Shown: positions 48,494 through 59,352, numbered from the stretch's first letter. The stretch is DNA of 64,000 nucleotides from Pseudomonas saliphila (GCF_008638345.1 NZ_VTVA01000005.1:1-64000), one strand, 5' to 3'. Made by a program: numbers and translations. The notes: a model not told the origin generated them from the letters alone.

Positions 48494-49591
48494 ATGAACA
48501 GACAGTCCCTTCAGATAGCCATGGCCTACATGTCCGTTGTTATCGGCGGCGGCTTTGCCTCCGGACAGGAAGTATTGCAATTCTTCACAGGCTTTGGAGT
48601 CATCGGCATTCTCGGCACTCTGGTCAGTGGCGTACTCTTTGCCTTCCTGGGTATGCAGATAGCCCGCATCAGCTCAAAAATGAAGGCCGACTCCCACAAG
48701 GCCGTGCTTTATATCCTGTTTGGGCAGAAAGCCGGATTCCTGGTGGACCTGGTGTTGTCGTTCTTCCTGTTTGGCGTCGGCGTCGTGATGCTGGCCGGTA
48801 CGGGTTCGATTTTCAGTCAGCAGTATGATTGGCCCCCGCTTGCTGGCGGCATCCTGATGACGACGCTCGTTATCATTACGCTCTGCCTTAACGTCAAGAG
48901 CATCATTCGACTGATCAGTGCGGTATTGCCGTTCCTCCTGGGACTGGTGCTGATTATCACCACCTACTCGATCTTCAGCTACGACGCTCCCCTGGAAACC
49001 CTTGACCAGATAGCCAAGGAAGGTGACACAGTCAGCTCCAACTGGATCCTTGGCGCATTGCTCTACGCCTCATTCAATATCGCTGTCGGTTTTCCGATGC
49101 TGGCTGTCATTGGCGGCATGGTCAAATCGCAGCGAGCGGCCAGCCTCGGGGGCATTCTCGGTGGTTTGGGTCTGGGGCTTCTGATCCTGCTGCTGAACGT
49201 CGGTCTGTTCGCAAATATAAACCAACTGCAGGGTGTTGAGATGCCGACCCTGGCGCTGGCGGCGAACATCTCACCGGTTCTCTCGGCAATCATGTCGGTC
49301 GCCCTGGTCTGCATGATCTATAGCACTGCAGTGGGGATGTTCTTCGCTTTCAGTGCGCGTTTCGCAGCACCGGATACCCTGCAATTCAAGTCAGTCAGTA
49401 CGATTTCCGTATTGATTGGTCTGGGTCTGAGCATGGCAGGCTTCAGCAAGTTGGTTGGCACCGTGTACCCCTTGCTGGGTTACGTTGGATTCGCCCTGAT
49501 CCTGGCCATCGCCTTCAGCTGGATCCGCAACCGTCATCAACGTACTGACGATGCGCCAGAGATCACTGTGACCTCTGCCGAATCCAGATAA
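48494..49591 (+). CDS. YkvI-type membrane transporter (APC superfamily-like)
   Basis: 365 residues, about ten membrane helices starting at residue 5 (IAMAYMSVVIGGGFASGQEVLQFF). The GGGFASGQE loop in helix 1 is the unwound-helix motif typical of the YkvI family (COG3949), related to LeuT-fold amino-acid carriers. It follows the dadA-ridA pair in the same direction by ~200 bp, so transport of an amino acid is inferred, substrate unknown. Confidence 0.85.
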   Translation: MNRQSLQIAMAYMSVVIGGGFASGQEVLQFFTGFGVIGILGTLVSGVLFAFLGMQIARISSKMKADSHKAVLYILFGQKAGFLVDLVLSFFLFGVGVVMLAGTGSIFSQQYDWPPLAGGILMTTLVIITLCLNVKSIIRLISAVLPFLLGLVLIITTYSIFSYDAPLETLDQIAKEGDTVSSNWILGALLYASFNIAVGFPMLAVIGGMVKSQRAASLGGILGGLGLGLLILLLNVGLFANINQLQGVEMPTLALAANISPVLSAIMSVALVCMIYSTAVGMFFAFSARFAAPDTLQFKSVSTISVLIGLGLSMAGFSKLVGTVYPLLGYVGFALILAIAFSWIRNRHQRTDDAPEITVTSAESR

Positions 49592-49614
49592 TACCGACCC
49601 AGCGCAACGAAAAA

Positions 49615-49644
49615 CGGCCGCTAAATCAGCGGCCGATTTTTTTT
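49615..49644 (+). terminator. Terminator after the YkvI gene
   Basis: Perfect 8-bp stem CGGCCGCT/AGCGGCCG with a five-base loop, then A and eight T. Strong on the plus strand only; ends the dadA block before the convergent lolD gene. Confidence 0.93.
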
Positions 49645-49670
49645 GCGGGTATACACCCAAGGGACCTGGA

Positions 49671-50357
49671 TCAATCCACTCGCGCCTGCAGGTGACCCTC
49701 ATGCAGGGTCAGCACGCGATCCATTTGTCCGGCCAGAGCCAAGTCATGGGTAACCACCATAAACGCCGTATTCAGACGCTGGCTCAGCTCCAGCATCAGC
49801 TCCTGAACCCCCCGCGCGGTGTGATGATCGAGGTTGCCGGTGGGTTCATCCAACAGCACGCAGGCAGGCTGATTGATCAACGCCCTGGCGATCGCTACCC
49901 GCTGACGCTCACCGCCGGACAGCTCAGCCGGCTTGTGCCGTGCGCGCTGGGCAAGCCCAACACTGGCGAGCATCGCGTTGCCACGCTCGCGCACCTGGGC
50001 AATGGGCATATTGCCAATCAGCAGCGGCATGCAGACGTTTTCCAGTGCGGTGAACTCGGCCAACAAGTGGTGAAACTGGTAAACAAAACCCAGACCACTA
50101 TTGCGCAACCGGCCACGCTCGGATTCTTTCAATGCCGACATCTGATGGCCGGCTAGCCACACCTCACCTTCACTCGGCGTATCCAACCCACCAAGCATGT
50201 TCAACAGGGTGGTCTTGCCGGAACCCGAGCTGCCGACAATCGCTACGCGTTCCCCGGCCACCAACTTGAGATTGACTCTGTCCAATACTCTCAAGCGCTG
50301 AGGCCCGACGGCGTATTCCTTGCTCAGCTCGCGACATTCCAGAACAGCTTCAGTCAT
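49671..50357 (-). CDS. lolD: Lipoprotein-releasing system ATPase LolD
   Basis: 228 residues from the ATG at 50357 (GGAGG nine bases upstream, within lolC). Walker [10 protein letters not shown], signature LSGGERQR, Walker [13 protein letters not shown]. Drives release of outer-membrane lipoproteins from the inner membrane with the permease encoded upstream. Its start overlaps the permease stop. Confidence 0.95.
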   Translation of the reverse strand: MTEAVLECRELSKEYAVGPQRLRVLDRVNLKLVAGERVAIVGSSGSGKTTLLNMLGGLDTPSEGEVWLAGHQMSALKESERGRLRNSGLGFVYQFHHLLAEFTALENVCMPLLIGNMPIAQVRERGNAMLASVGLAQRARHKPAELSGGERQRVAIARALINQPACVLLDEPTGNLDHHTARGVQELMLELSQRLNTAFMVVTHDLALAGQMDRVLTLHEGHLQARVD

Positions 50358-51594
50358 AACGCAAAGCCTCCGCCGGCTCGGTACGGGAGGCCCGCCACGC
50401 CGGATACAGTGTTGCAAGAAAACTCATGCCCAGGGCTGCAGAGCAGATAAGGATGACATCGGTCCAGATCAGTTGGGACGGCAAATAGTTGATGAAATAC
50501 ACATCCGAGCTGAGGAACTGCATTCCCAGCAGTTTTTCCAGCCCGGCCACCAGCGCGGAGACATTCAGCGCGGCCAGCACCCCCAATATTCCGCCTACCA
50601 GCGTGCCTACCACGCCGATCACCGAACCCTGCACCATAAAAATCCCCATGATGGTTCCCGGCGACGCACCCAGAGTACGCAGGATGGCGATATCGGCTTT
50701 CTTGTCAGTAACGACCATAACCAGCGTAGAAATAATATTGAATGCGGCAACGGCCACGATCAGCAGCAGCAACAGGCCAATCATGGTTTTTTCCATGCGG
50801 ATCGCCGCAAATAGATTGCCGTGGCTGCGTGTCCAGTCCTGCGCGTAGTAATCACCCGATAACCCGGAGACTAATTCCCAGGACACAGTCGGGGCCTGGA
50901 ACAGGTCATGCAATTTGACCCGAACGCCCTGCATCTGACCGGACGGCCAACGGCTCAGGCGAGCTGCATCGCCAGCATGGATAATGGCAAGTGAGCCATC
51001 CAGCTCGGCGCCCACCTTGAAGATCCCCTTGACCTCGAAACGCTTGAGCCGGGGGAATACGCCGGCTGGTGTCACGGAGGCCTCAGGAAGCACAAAGGTC
51101 AGCTTGTCACCCGGACGCACGCCGAAACGGTTAGCGGTCAGTTCGCCAATGATGATGCCGAATTCCCCATCCACCAGATCGTCGAGAGTGCCCTCTTCCA
51201 TGTGCTGATCAATGATCGACACGCGTTTCTCAGCTTCGGGAATGATCCCGCTCACCAGTACCGGCGCCACGCTGCCGTCATGCGTGAGCATCCCCTGCAG
51301 CTGAATGAAGGGTGCAGCGGATTCAACCTGCGGATGCTCTTCCAGTTTGGACGTCAGCGTCGGCCAGTCATCGATCGGTTGATAACCGTTAATGGTGGCA
51401 TGCGGCACCATGCCAAGAATGCGCGTGCGCAACTCCCGGTCGAAACCGTTCATGACAGACAACACGAGAATCATCACCAGCACGCCCAGGGTTAGACCCA
51501 GCATGGAGATTAGCGATATAAAGGAGATGAAATGATTGCGACGTTTCGCCCGCGTATAACGCAGGCCAATAAAGAATGGCAAAGGTCTGAACAT
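50350..51594 (-). CDS. lolC: Lipoprotein-releasing permease (LolC/LolE/LolF type)
   Basis: 414 residues. Four membrane helices (about 24-48, 268-290, 315-340, 375-395), a large periplasmic domain and the C-terminal [28 protein letters not shown]. The stretch [13 protein letters not shown] resembles the LolA-binding hook region of LolC. It is the only permease next to lolD here, whereas P. aeruginosa has a LolC and a LolE flanking lolD; it may therefore act alone as a homodimer (LolF-like), or a LolE is elsewhere. Confidence 0.9.
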   Translation of the reverse strand: MFRPLPFFIGLRYTRAKRRNHFISFISLISMLGLTLGVLVMILVLSVMNGFDRELRTRILGMVPHATINGYQPIDDWPTLTSKLEEHPQVESAAPFIQLQGMLTHDGSVAPVLVSGIIPEAEKRVSIIDQHMEEGTLDDLVDGEFGIIIGELTANRFGVRPGDKLTFVLPEASVTPAGVFPRLKRFEVKGIFKVGAELDGSLAIIHAGDAARLSRWPSGQMQGVRVKLHDLFQAPTVSWELVSGLSGDYYAQDWTRSHGNLFAAIRMEKTMIGLLLLLIVAVAAFNIISTLVMVVTDKKADIAILRTLGASPGTIMGIFMVQGSVIGVVGTLVGGILGVLAALNVSALVAGLEKLLGMQFLSSDVYFINYLPSQLIWTDVILICSAALGMSFLATLYPAWRASRTEPAEALRYD

Positions 51595-51688
51595 GAAATA
51601 TCAGGTCCCTGACGGGGGAATAGACCCGTAAGTGGCTATTGGGGCTGACATGTTACACTGAAATCGGTTGGGATAAACGGACGATGAC

Positions 51689-52270
51689 ATGCAACTGATA
51701 GACGAAAGTAATCAGGACAAAAGGGATTTTTACCGTATCGAGGATCAGCTAGCCCTCGACTATCGGGTTATCAACGGCCCAGACCTGGCTGATGCGCATT
51801 TTGGGTCTTCACAGTTCCAGATGCTCAGTGAGCTTCAGGTTCTGGAGCAGGAGTCTCAGCATCTGCTGCGCCAAATCAGTGAACGTGACCGCTCACTCGG
51901 TGGCTACCTTAAAATCATGAACAAGCGTATCGAACTGATCGCCAGAACACTGGTTAGCCAGGCGACTGATACGCCCACATGCAAACTGTCGGTGACGCTG
52001 AGTGAGGGCGGAATGTCTTTTGCAGCCGCCGAACGCCTCGATCCAGAAACCTGGCTGGCGTTACGCATAGTGCTCATGCCAACGCCGCTCGGACTGGTCG
52101 TTCCGGCGCGCGTACTGCGCTGCGACCCTGTGCCGAACGGCGAAGGCTGGACCATAGGGGTCAGCTTTGAAGCACTCAGTGATCCAGAGCGACAGCTGCT
52201 AGCGAAACACATTCTGCAGAAACAGGCACAGGAAATCCGTGCCGCAAAAACGGAAAGGACTCATACATGA
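51689..52270 (+). CDS. PilZ domain protein
   Basis: 193 residues. RxxxR at Arg12-Arg16 in DKRDFYRIED, then a coiled-coil-like helical insert (about 50-90), then the second motif LSEGGMSF, in which the usual Asp/Asn is Thr. It may bind c-di-GMP weakly or not at all. Its stop overlaps the next gene by four bases. Confidence 0.88.
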   Translation: MQLIDESNQDKRDFYRIEDQLALDYRVINGPDLADAHFGSSQFQMLSELQVLEQESQHLLRQISERDRSLGGYLKIMNKRIELIARTLVSQATDTPTCKLSVTLSEGGMSFAAAERLDPETWLALRIVLMPTPLGLVVPARVLRCDPVPNGEGWTIGVSFEALSDPERQLLAKHILQKQAQEIRAAKTERTHT

Positions 52271-52566
52271 ACGACCTGAAAGCCCGACTATTCGCGCTCT
52301 CCTTGATCGTCACAACGCCGGTCACCTTTGCCGACACCCTCACCATCCCCGTCGGCCAACAGCACGGTTCAAGCATCTCAACTGATCTGCCGCAACGCGG
52401 CTTATCGGCTGCAACGGTACTGCAGCGACATGGCGACCCGGCGCTACGGCACGCAGCAGTTGGCGAACCGCCCCTCAGCCGCTGGGACTACCAGGGTTTC
52501 AGCGTGTACTTCGAGGCAGGCACCGTGGTGCACAGCGTGCTCCAACATCGTCCGAGGTCTAACTGA
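52267..52566 (+). CDS. Small secreted protein of unknown function
   Basis: 99 residues. Signal peptide 1-22 (LIVTTPVTFA-DT), then a ~75-residue mature chain with VLQRHGDPALRHAAVGEPPLSRWDYQGFSVYFEAGTVVHSVL. The GxP...W.Y..F.VYFE...V pattern is like that of short BamE/SmpA-fold proteins. It is coupled to the PilZ gene by a four-base overlap and lies just upstream of the glycerophosphodiesterase gene, so probably in one operon. Confidence 0.8.
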   Translation: MNDLKARLFALSLIVTTPVTFADTLTIPVGQQHGSSISTDLPQRGLSAATVLQRHGDPALRHAAVGEPPLSRWDYQGFSVYFEAGTVVHSVLQHRPRSN

Positions 52567-52571
52567 GCACA

Positions 52572-53318
52572 ATGGCAATACTTTACGGTCACCGCGGGGC
52601 TCGCGGTGAAGCCCCGGAAAACACCCTCCCCAGTTTCCGCCAGGCGCTCGATGCGGGCGTAACGCGGATGGAGCTTGACCTGCATTTGTCGTCCGACCGC
52701 CAGTTGATGGTTATCCACGATCCCACACTCAAGCGCACCACTGGACTACGCGGCAAAATCGCACAGCACACGGCGGCGCAGCTGATGGAAATGGATGCGC
52801 GCTTCGCTCCGCCGGGCTGGCCGACCGCTTGCCCGATACCGAGCTTGAAACAGCTATTCGAGGCATTTCCGGAAATCGAGCATTATCAGCTTGAGGTCAA
52901 GTCGGGCTCGATAAACCAGTCGCGCATCGTCCTGAACGCCATCAATGCCTTGGTGGCGGCGTTCGGGTTGCAAGACCGCGTAGTGATTACCTCCAGCAGC
53001 CGGACACTGCTCAAGGTAGCGAAGGACACAGGGTTTAATTTGCCCACCGGACTAGTGGAAGAATATGGTCTGCTTGATCCGATACGCAGCGCATTGCGCT
53101 ATGGCTGTCAGTTCCTGGTGTTGAACTGGAAACTTTGCAATCCCGATCGGATTAGTCGTGCGCAGCGTAAGGGTTTGCATGTGTCGGTGTGGACGGTTAA
53201 TGATCCGGCTCTGATGGATCGGCTGGTCGACATGGGTGTCGACAGCATCATCACCGATGTACCGCACCTGGCTGTAAAGACCATAGGGTTGGGCACGTCA
53301 GACGAACTGCCCGGCTGA
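52572..53318 (+). CDS. Glycerophosphodiester phosphodiesterase
   Basis: 248 residues, no signal peptide, so cytosolic. Begins with GHRGARGEAPENTLPSFRQAL and ELDLHLSSDRQLMVIHDPTLKR, the GDPD catalytic signature; the C-terminus has the WTVNDPALMDRLVDMGVDSIITDVP segment. Cleaves glycerophosphodiesters to glycerol-3-phosphate and an alcohol. In the glpQ position before sthA. Confidence 0.92.
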   Translation: MAILYGHRGARGEAPENTLPSFRQALDAGVTRMELDLHLSSDRQLMVIHDPTLKRTTGLRGKIAQHTAAQLMEMDARFAPPGWPTACPIPSLKQLFEAFPEIEHYQLEVKSGSINQSRIVLNAINALVAAFGLQDRVVITSSSRTLLKVAKDTGFNLPTGLVEEYGLLDPIRSALRYGCQFLVLNWKLCNPDRISRAQRKGLHVSVWTVNDPALMDRLVDMGVDSIITDVPHLAVKTIGLGTSDELPG

Positions 53319-53327
53319 ACGCCGGGC
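53309..53327. terminator. Hairpin at the end of the phosphodiesterase gene
   Basis: Seven-bp stem GCCCGGC/GCCGGGC that spans the stop codon. It lies between two convergent genes and has no T-run, so it may be a weak bidirectional element. Confidence 0.35.
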
Positions 53328-53335
53328 CTGTCACA

Positions 53336-54733
53336 TCAGAATAAACGGTTCAGACCATCAAGCGCGGCCACGCGATAGGCTTCGGCCATGGTTGGATAGT
53401 TGAACGTGGTATTGACGAAATATTTGATCGAGTTGGAGTCGCCCTTCTGGGTCATTATGGCCTGACCGATGTGAACGATTTCCGACGCCTGGTCTCCGAA
53501 ACAGTGGATACCCAGCACCTCCAGCGTTTCCCGATGAAACAACAGTTTGAGCATACCCACCGGCTCGCTACTGATCTGCGCCCTGGCCATGTTCTTGAAG
53601 AACGCCTGGCCAATTTCGTAGGGTACCTTTTCCTCAGTCAGTTCACGTTCGGTCTTGCCCAGCGAACTGATCTCGGGAATGGTATAAATGCCCGTCGGTA
53701 CGTCGTCGACATAACGCCAGGCATCGTTACTGACGATATTACCCGCAGCGGAACGTCCCTGATCGAAGGCCGCACTGGCCAGGCTGGGCCAGCCAATTAC
53801 ATCGCCAACGGCGTAAATATTCGGCACTTCGGTGCGGTAATTCTCATCGGTGCTGAGCTGCCCGCGGCCATTGGCTTGCAGCCCGACATTCTCCAGACCG
53901 AGACCGTCAGTGTTGCCGGTACGGCCGTTGCACCAGAGCAACGCATCCGCCTTGAGCTTCTTGCCCGACTTCAAATGCAGCACCACGCCCCGGGTATCCA
54001 GCCCTTCGATCTTTTCATACTCCTCGTTATGTCGAATCAGCACCGCGTTGTTACGGAGGTGGTAACTCAGAGCATCAGAGATTTCGTCATCGAGGAAGCT
54101 GAGCAATCGATCGCGGTTATCAATCAGATCGACCTTCACCCCCAGTCCGCAAAAGATCGACGCATATTCGCAGCCGATTACTCCGGCGCCATAGATGATG
54201 AGGGTCCGCGGCGTATGGTTCAGCTTGAGAATGGTGTCGCTATCATAGATTCGAGGATGACTGAAGTTCACGTCGGCCGGACGATAAGGGCGCGAACCGG
54301 TCGCAACGATGATTTCCTTCGCTGCCAGGCGCTCTACCACGCCCTGGGCGTTTACCAGCTCGATGGTATTGGCGTCTGCGAAGCTGCCGCGACCAAAAAA
54401 CAGATCAACACGGTTACGTGCATAGTAGCTGGTGCGCGAGGCGACCTGCTTGGCCATCACGCTTTCCGCACTTTTCAGCACGTCGGGAAAGGAGAACCAG
54501 CGCGGATCGCCAATAACGCGAAACATCGGGTTGGTATTGAAATGGATGATCTGCTTGACCGAATACCGCAGTGCCTTGGACGGGATCGTGCCCAGGTGAG
54601 TGCAATTGCCACCCACCAGGCTGTGGGCTTCAACCACTGCGACCTTGCGACCATGCTTGGCAGCATTCATCGCAGCGCCCTCGCCCGCAGGCCCCGAGCC
54701 CAGCACTACTACATCATAGTTATATACGGCCAT
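53336..54733 (-). CDS. sthA: Soluble pyridine nucleotide transhydrogenase
   Basis: 465 residues from the ATG at 54733 (AAGGA nine bases upstream). FAD site [21 protein letters not shown]; the motif [13 protein letters not shown] lacks the second active cysteine of the disulfide-reductase group, as expected of this family. The NAD site is [20 protein letters not shown]. Equilibrates NADPH and NAD. Confidence 0.95.
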   Translation of the reverse strand: MAVYNYDVVVLGSGPAGEGAAMNAAKHGRKVAVVEAHSLVGGNCTHLGTIPSKALRYSVKQIIHFNTNPMFRVIGDPRWFSFPDVLKSAESVMAKQVASRTSYYARNRVDLFFGRGSFADANTIELVNAQGVVERLAAKEIIVATGSRPYRPADVNFSHPRIYDSDTILKLNHTPRTLIIYGAGVIGCEYASIFCGLGVKVDLIDNRDRLLSFLDDEISDALSYHLRNNAVLIRHNEEYEKIEGLDTRGVVLHLKSGKKLKADALLWCNGRTGNTDGLGLENVGLQANGRGQLSTDENYRTEVPNIYAVGDVIGWPSLASAAFDQGRSAAGNIVSNDAWRYVDDVPTGIYTIPEISSLGKTERELTEEKVPYEIGQAFFKNMARAQISSEPVGMLKLLFHRETLEVLGIHCFGDQASEIVHIGQAIMTQKGDSNSIKYFVNTTFNYPTMAEAYRVAALDGLNRLF

Positions 54734-54787
54734 ACTTCGATTTCCTTGTTCCAATACCCGAATGCTTTCATAGTGCCAGCGTGCTAA

Positions 54788-55021
54788 CTACTCGACCTTG
54801 GTCGCGTCGTAGGCCAGATCTGCTCTGGGCTTTTTCTTCGCCTCCAGGCTGCTTTCATCACACTTTTCGGCATTTCCGCCGCAAATCGAACAGCTCGAGT
54901 CCAGCCCCGTTGCGCCAATGCCGCCGCACGAGCCTGCGATCGGCTTGCGGCCCATCATCACACCAACAGCCATGCCGGCCACGACCAGGCACATCAACAA
55001 GAATGCCAATAACCAGACCAT
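54788..55021 (-). CDS. nqrM: NqrM, Na+-NQR assembly factor
   Basis: 77 residues. One membrane helix (about 3-23, LAFLLMCLVVAGMAVGVMMG), then a cysteine cluster SCGGIGATG.DSSCSICGG..KC. NqrM is needed to insert iron into the Nqr complex. Three bases separate it from the ApbE stop. Confidence 0.93.
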   Translation of the reverse strand: MVWLLAFLLMCLVVAGMAVGVMMGRKPIAGSCGGIGATGLDSSCSICGGNAEKCDESSLEAKKKPRADLAYDATKVE

Positions 55022-55024
55022 TTT

Positions 55025-56047
55025 TTACTCCTTGCCCTGTTTGAGGGCCTTGAATCGGGGCGTGCTTCGGGATTCGAAACCCACCCCTTTGCGTATTACA
55101 AATAGTGCAGCAATATCCTGCTCTACAGCATACAGCCAACCCTGCTCCGGACCCTTGACCAACAACAAGGTCGAGAGTCCGTCGGCCCGCGCTGTATCAG
55201 GATGCAGCACCGTCACGGCGGCCAATTGATGCATGACCGGCTGCCCGTTACGGGGATCAAAAGTGTGCGAATACCGTTTGCCGTCGAGTTCGAAGTAATT
55301 ACGGTAATCACCCGAAGTGGAGACCCCATGACCATCAAGCGGGAGGATCAGCTGCGCGATCCGGCTGTCATCCCGGGGCTCTTCGATCGCTATCCGCCAG
55401 GGCACATCACCTGGCTTCAGGCCCGCCGCCTTGAGCTCCCCGGTGATTTCAACCATATAACTTGTGATGCCCTGTGCCGCCAGGTGTTCAACTACCCGAT
55501 CAACCACATAACCGGCTGCCACACCGCTCAGATCCACTTGCACGTTGGCATCCTTGCACAGCTGACCGTCTACCGTACGCAGATGTTGCTGACCAACGTT
55601 CTGCAACACTTCGGCCAGCGCGGCGGCTTCGGGTATTGTCTGACTGGCCAGGCCGCCATGGAATCCCCATAAATCGAGCAAAGGCCCAATGGTGATGTCG
55701 AACCCACCATCACTGTGCTGGTGCAGCTCTTCGGCGAGCGACACCAGCTCCAGCACGGATTCGGGCATATCCTGGCACGAGCCAGCGGGCAGGCTATTGA
55801 AGCGCGCCAGATCGGAATCGTCACGCCAGGTCGAGACCTCGCTGTCAAATTCCGCTAGCAGCGCTTCGACACCCGTTTGTAACGCTTCCGGCGGCGGCGT
55901 CTCGTCCGTACCTACCCATTTTATCGAATAGGTACTGCCCATGGTGCCGCCGTAAATCTCGGAAACGGTTTCTGCAGAATTGAAACAGCCCGCTAACGCA
56001 GCTGCGAGAGCAACTACGAGAACGGGCCGAGTGGCGCTATGCAGCAT
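55025..56047 (-). CDS. apbE: FAD:protein FMN transferase ApbE
   Basis: About 340 residues. Lipobox LAGC (Cys21) after a short signal from the ATG at 56047; another ATG at 56065 overlaps nqrF. The ApbE domain has GGTMGSTYSIKW, LDLWGFHGGLAS and VDLSGVAAGYVVDR. It attaches FMN to threonine of NqrB and NqrC, both present upstream. The gene belongs to the nqr operon. Confidence 0.92.
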   Translation of the reverse strand: MLHSATRPVLVVALAAALAGCFNSAETVSEIYGGTMGSTYSIKWVGTDETPPPEALQTGVEALLAEFDSEVSTWRDDSDLARFNSLPAGSCQDMPESVLELVSLAEELHQHSDGGFDITIGPLLDLWGFHGGLASQTIPEAAALAEVLQNVGQQHLRTVDGQLCKDANVQVDLSGVAAGYVVDRVVEHLAAQGITSYMVEITGELKAAGLKPGDVPWRIAIEEPRDDSRIAQLILPLDGHGVSTSGDYRNYFELDGKRYSHTFDPRNGQPVMHQLAAVTVLHPDTARADGLSTLLLVKGPEQGWLYAVEQDIAALFVIRKGVGFESRSTPRFKALKQGKE

Positions 56048-56048
56048 G

Positions 56049-57272
56049 CTAGCCGCCGAAGTCATCGAGCAGGATATTCTCCGGCTCAACACCCAGATCT
56101 TGCAGCATCTTGATCACCGAGGCGTTCATCATCGGTGGACCACACATGTAGTACTCACAATCCTCAGGCGCCACATGGTCCTTGAGATAGTTCTCGTAAA
56201 GCACGTTGTGAATGAAGCCGGTTGGACCTTCCCAGTTGTCCTCAGGTAATGGATCGGACAATGCCAGGTGCCATTCGAAGTTTTCGTTCTCTGCCGCGAG
56301 TTTATCGTACTCCTCGACATAGAAGGCTTCGCGCAGCGATCGCGCCCCGTACCAGAAGGAAATCTTGCGCTTGGAGTGCAGTCGCTTCAGCTGGTCGAAG
56401 ATATGCGAGCGCATCGGTGCCATGCCTGCACCACCGCCGATGAAGACCATTTCCGCCTCGGTATCCTTGGCGAAAAACTCACCAAACGGACCGTAGACAG
56501 TGACTTTATCCCCGGGCTTCAGACCGAACACCCAGGAAGACATCTTGCCGGGCGGCAGCTCATCACGACCGGGTGGCGGTGAAGCCACACGAATGTTGAA
56601 CTTCACCAGGCCGCGTTCTTCCGGGTAGTTCGCCATGGAGTAGGCACGAATAACCGTCTCGTCGACTTTGGACACGAATTTCCAGAGGTTGAACTTGTCC
56701 CAGTCGCCGCGAAATTCCGGCTGAATATCGAAATCCTTGTAATGCACGGTATGCGGTGGGCATTCCAGCTGGACGTAACCACCGGCACGGAAATCGACGT
56801 TCTCGCCTTCCGGCAACTTCAGCGTCAGCTCCTTGATGAAGGTCGCGACGTTGGGGTTTGACACCACGGTGCATTCCCACTTCTTGACGCCGAAAACCTC
56901 TTCGGGCACTTCAATCTTCATGTCCTGCTTGACCGGAGTCTGGCAGGATAGACGCCACCCTTCTTTTGCTTCGCGCTTGGTGAAGTGGGTCTCTTCGGTG
57001 GGTAGCATTTCGCCGCCCCCGCTTTCGACTATGCACTTGCACTGAGCGCAGGTGCCGCCACCGCCACAGGCTGACGACAGAAAGATGCCGTTGGACGACA
57101 GCGTGTTCAGCAGCTTATCGCCTGCAGCAACAGTCACAGTGCGTTCACCGTTGATCTCGATGTTGACATCACCGCTGCTGACCAGCTTCGAGCGTGCAAT
57201 CAGGATGACAGTCACCAGCGTCAGTACGATCGCTGTGAACATCCCTACGCCGAGATAAATTTCCATCTCCAT
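56049..57272 (-). CDS. nqrF: Na+-NQR subunit F
   Basis: 407 residues. An N-terminal membrane helix (about 6-26), a 2Fe-2S ferredoxin domain with Cys69, Cys75, Cys78 and Cys110, FAD site [11 protein letters not shown], and the NAD domain with [15 protein letters not shown]. Receives electrons from NADH. Confidence 0.97.
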   Translation of the reverse strand: MEMEIYLGVGMFTAIVLTLVTVILIARSKLVSSGDVNIEINGERTVTVAAGDKLLNTLSSNGIFLSSACGGGGTCAQCKCIVESGGGEMLPTEETHFTKREAKEGWRLSCQTPVKQDMKIEVPEEVFGVKKWECTVVSNPNVATFIKELTLKLPEGENVDFRAGGYVQLECPPHTVHYKDFDIQPEFRGDWDKFNLWKFVSKVDETVIRAYSMANYPEERGLVKFNIRVASPPPGRDELPPGKMSSWVFGLKPGDKVTVYGPFGEFFAKDTEAEMVFIGGGAGMAPMRSHIFDQLKRLHSKRKISFWYGARSLREAFYVEEYDKLAAENENFEWHLALSDPLPEDNWEGPTGFIHNVLYENYLKDHVAPEDCEYYMCGPPMMNASVIKMLQDLGVEPENILLDDFGG

Positions 57273-57287
57273 CAGTTCAGCTCCTCT

Positions 57288-57899
57288 TTACAGTTGCACG
57301 CCGGAGAACGACATGAAACCGAGGGACATCAGACCCACGGCGATGAAGGTTATACCCAGGCCACGCAGGCCATCGGGCACGTCGCTGTACTTGAGCTTCT
57401 CGCGAATCCCCGCCAATGCGATGATCGCCAGCGCCCAGCCGACACCCGCGCCGAAGCCGTACACCACGCTTTCGCCGAAGGCGTAATCCCGCTCAACCAT
57501 GAACAGTGCAGCACCCATGATCGCGCAGTTCACCGTAATCAGCGGCAAAAACACGCCCAGCGCGTTGTAGAGAGCAGGGACAAACTTGTCGAGCAACATT
57601 TCCATGATCTGCACGATCGCGGCGATAACGCCGATGTAGCTCAGCAGACCCAGGAAGCTGAGGTCGACATTGGGCAGGCCAGCCCAGGCTAATGCGCCAT
57701 CCTTGAGCAGATAGGTATAGATCAGGTTGTTGGCCGGAACGGTGATCGTCAATACGACGACGACCGCGAGACCCAGACCAATTGCTGTCTGTACCTTCTT
57801 GGAGATGGCGATAAAGGTACACATCCCAAGGAAGAACGCGAGGGCCATGTTCTCAACAAAAATGGCCCGGACTGCGAGGCTTATATAATGTTCAATCAT
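57288..57899 (-). CDS. nqrE: Na+-NQR subunit E
   Basis: 203 residues with six membrane helices. Begins [29 protein letters not shown], with the conserved cysteine in each half (GMCTF and VNCAIMG) that bind an iron with NqrD. Related in sequence to NqrD. Confidence 0.96.
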   Translation of the reverse strand: MIEHYISLAVRAIFVENMALAFFLGMCTFIAISKKVQTAIGLGLAVVVVLTITVPANNLIYTYLLKDGALAWAGLPNVDLSFLGLLSYIGVIAAIVQIMEMLLDKFVPALYNALGVFLPLITVNCAIMGAALFMVERDYAFGESVVYGFGAGVGWALAIIALAGIREKLKYSDVPDGLRGLGITFIAVGLMSLGFMSFSGVQL

Positions 57900-57902
57900 G
57901 GT

Positions 57903-58574
57903 TTACATAGCCTCCTTCACGGCACGGGACTGCGGCGCCATCGGGTAATCCTTCGCTTCAACCTGCTCGGTCTTCCAGCTACGCAACGCCCAGATAATCA
58001 AGCCGATGATAAAGAATGCGGACGGTGGCAGGAGTAACAAACCGTTGGGCTGATACCAGCCGCCTTCGCTGACCAGCGGCAGGATTTCGTAGCCCATCAA
58101 CTTGCCCGCGCCAAGCAGTTCCCGAATGGTCGCAACCACAATCAGAATGAAGCTGTAGCCCAAGCCGTTACCCAAACCATCCAGAAAGCTGAGATGTGGC
58201 GGGTTTTGCATGGCGAACGCTTCGGCCCGTCCCATCACGATGCAGTTAGTGATGATCAGGCCGACAAACACCGATAGCTGCTTGCTGATATTAAAGGCAT
58301 ACGCCTTCAATACCTGATCCACCACGATAACCAGCGACGCAATGATCACCATCTGTACAATCATCCGGATCGAGCCAGGAATCTGCGACCGGATCACCGA
58401 GATGAAGGTGTTAGACAGAGCCACTACCGAGGTCAACGCCAGGCACATGACCAGGGTCACGTTGAGGCTGGTGGTGACTGCCAGAGCCGAACAAATACCC
58501 AGAATCTGGAGGGCGATCGGGTTGTTCTTGAATACAGGATCGAAAAGGACCCCTTTGGCACTTACGTTAGCCAT
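57903..58574 (-). CDS. nqrD: Na+-NQR subunit D
   Basis: 223 residues with about six membrane helices. [16 protein letters not shown] and [15 protein letters not shown] hold the conserved cysteines that, with those of NqrE, hold the intramembrane iron centre. Three bases upstream of nqrE. Confidence 0.96.
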   Translation of the reverse strand: MANVSAKGVLFDPVFKNNPIALQILGICSALAVTTSLNVTLVMCLALTSVVALSNTFISVIRSQIPGSIRMIVQMVIIASLVIVVDQVLKAYAFNISKQLSVFVGLIITNCIVMGRAEAFAMQNPPHLSFLDGLGNGLGYSFILIVVATIRELLGAGKLMGYEILPLVSEGGWYQPNGLLLLPPSAFFIIGLIIWALRSWKTEQVEAKDYPMAPQSRAVKEAM

Positions 58575-58575
58575 G

Positions 58576-59352
58576 TCATGCCTCCCCTGCTTTCAGGTTT
58601 TGCAAGAAGGAACGGAAACCGGTGTCGCCCATCCAGAACCGAACCAGGTTCTCGACGCCGCGACTGGTTAGAGTGGCGCCTGCCAGACCATCAACCTTGT
58701 ACTGACGACGCGGATCGCTGCCATCGACCGTACCTTTGACGACCTGCACGCCGACCTCGCCGTCGTCGGTGTATACGACATTACCTTTCCACAGCTCGCG
58801 CCAACGGGGGTTGTCCACTTCACCACCGAGACCGGGCGTTTCACCGTGCTGATAAAAACCCAGGCCACGGATGGTGTTCAGATCGCCTTCAAGTGCGAGA
58901 AAGCCGTACAGAGTGGACCACAGACCATAGCCATGAATTGGCAGTATCATGGTTTCGATGCCGTCTTCGTTCTCGATCATGTACACCGTAGCGTAATGCT
59001 CGCGACGACGAATGCTGGCGACATCTTCATGTGATTCCAGCGCCCGCGACAGATTCGGATCCCGCGCGGCGGCTTGCTGATCATAGGTCAACGGCTCTTC
59101 GGCATCGCTGAACTCACCGGTACGCAGGTCGACCAGACGCGCAGTAACCTGCTCGAACTGCTCGGCCACGCTCGGCCCTTCCTCCAGCAGACCGGCGATC
59201 AACAGAATGTTGCGCTGTTTGTCGAGCAACTGGTTCTTTACCTGCACCGGCTTGAGCGATACAGCAGCAACCGACACCACGATCGAGCACACCAGACAGA
59301 CCAGCAGCGCGACGATAATGGTACGGCTGACGGATTCTTTTTTACTGGACAT
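58576..59352 (-). CDS. nqrC: Na+-NQR subunit C
   Basis: 258 residues from the ATG at 59352 (GGAGG ten bases upstream, inside nqrB). One N-terminal membrane helix, then an FMN-binding domain with GLAGATLTS, whose Thr227 carries covalent FMN. Overlaps nqrB by eleven bases. Confidence 0.96.
   Translation of the reverse strand: MSSKKESVSRTIIVALLVCLVCSIVVSVAAVSLKPVQVKNQLLDKQRNILLIAGLLEEGPSVAEQFEQVTARLVDLRTGEFSDAEEPLTYDQQAAARDPNLSRALESHEDVASIRRREHYATVYMIENEDGIETMILPIHGYGLWSTLYGFLALEGDLNTIRGLGFYQHGETPGLGGEVDNPRWRELWKGNVVYTDDGEVGVQVVKGTVDGSDPRRQYKVDGLAGATLTSRGVENLVRFWMGDTGFRSFLQNLKAGEA

Noticed and set aside
53471-54787. Long plus-strand frame opposite sthA
   Set aside because: sthA is a full-length, well-conserved gene; the opposite frame has no domain or start signal.
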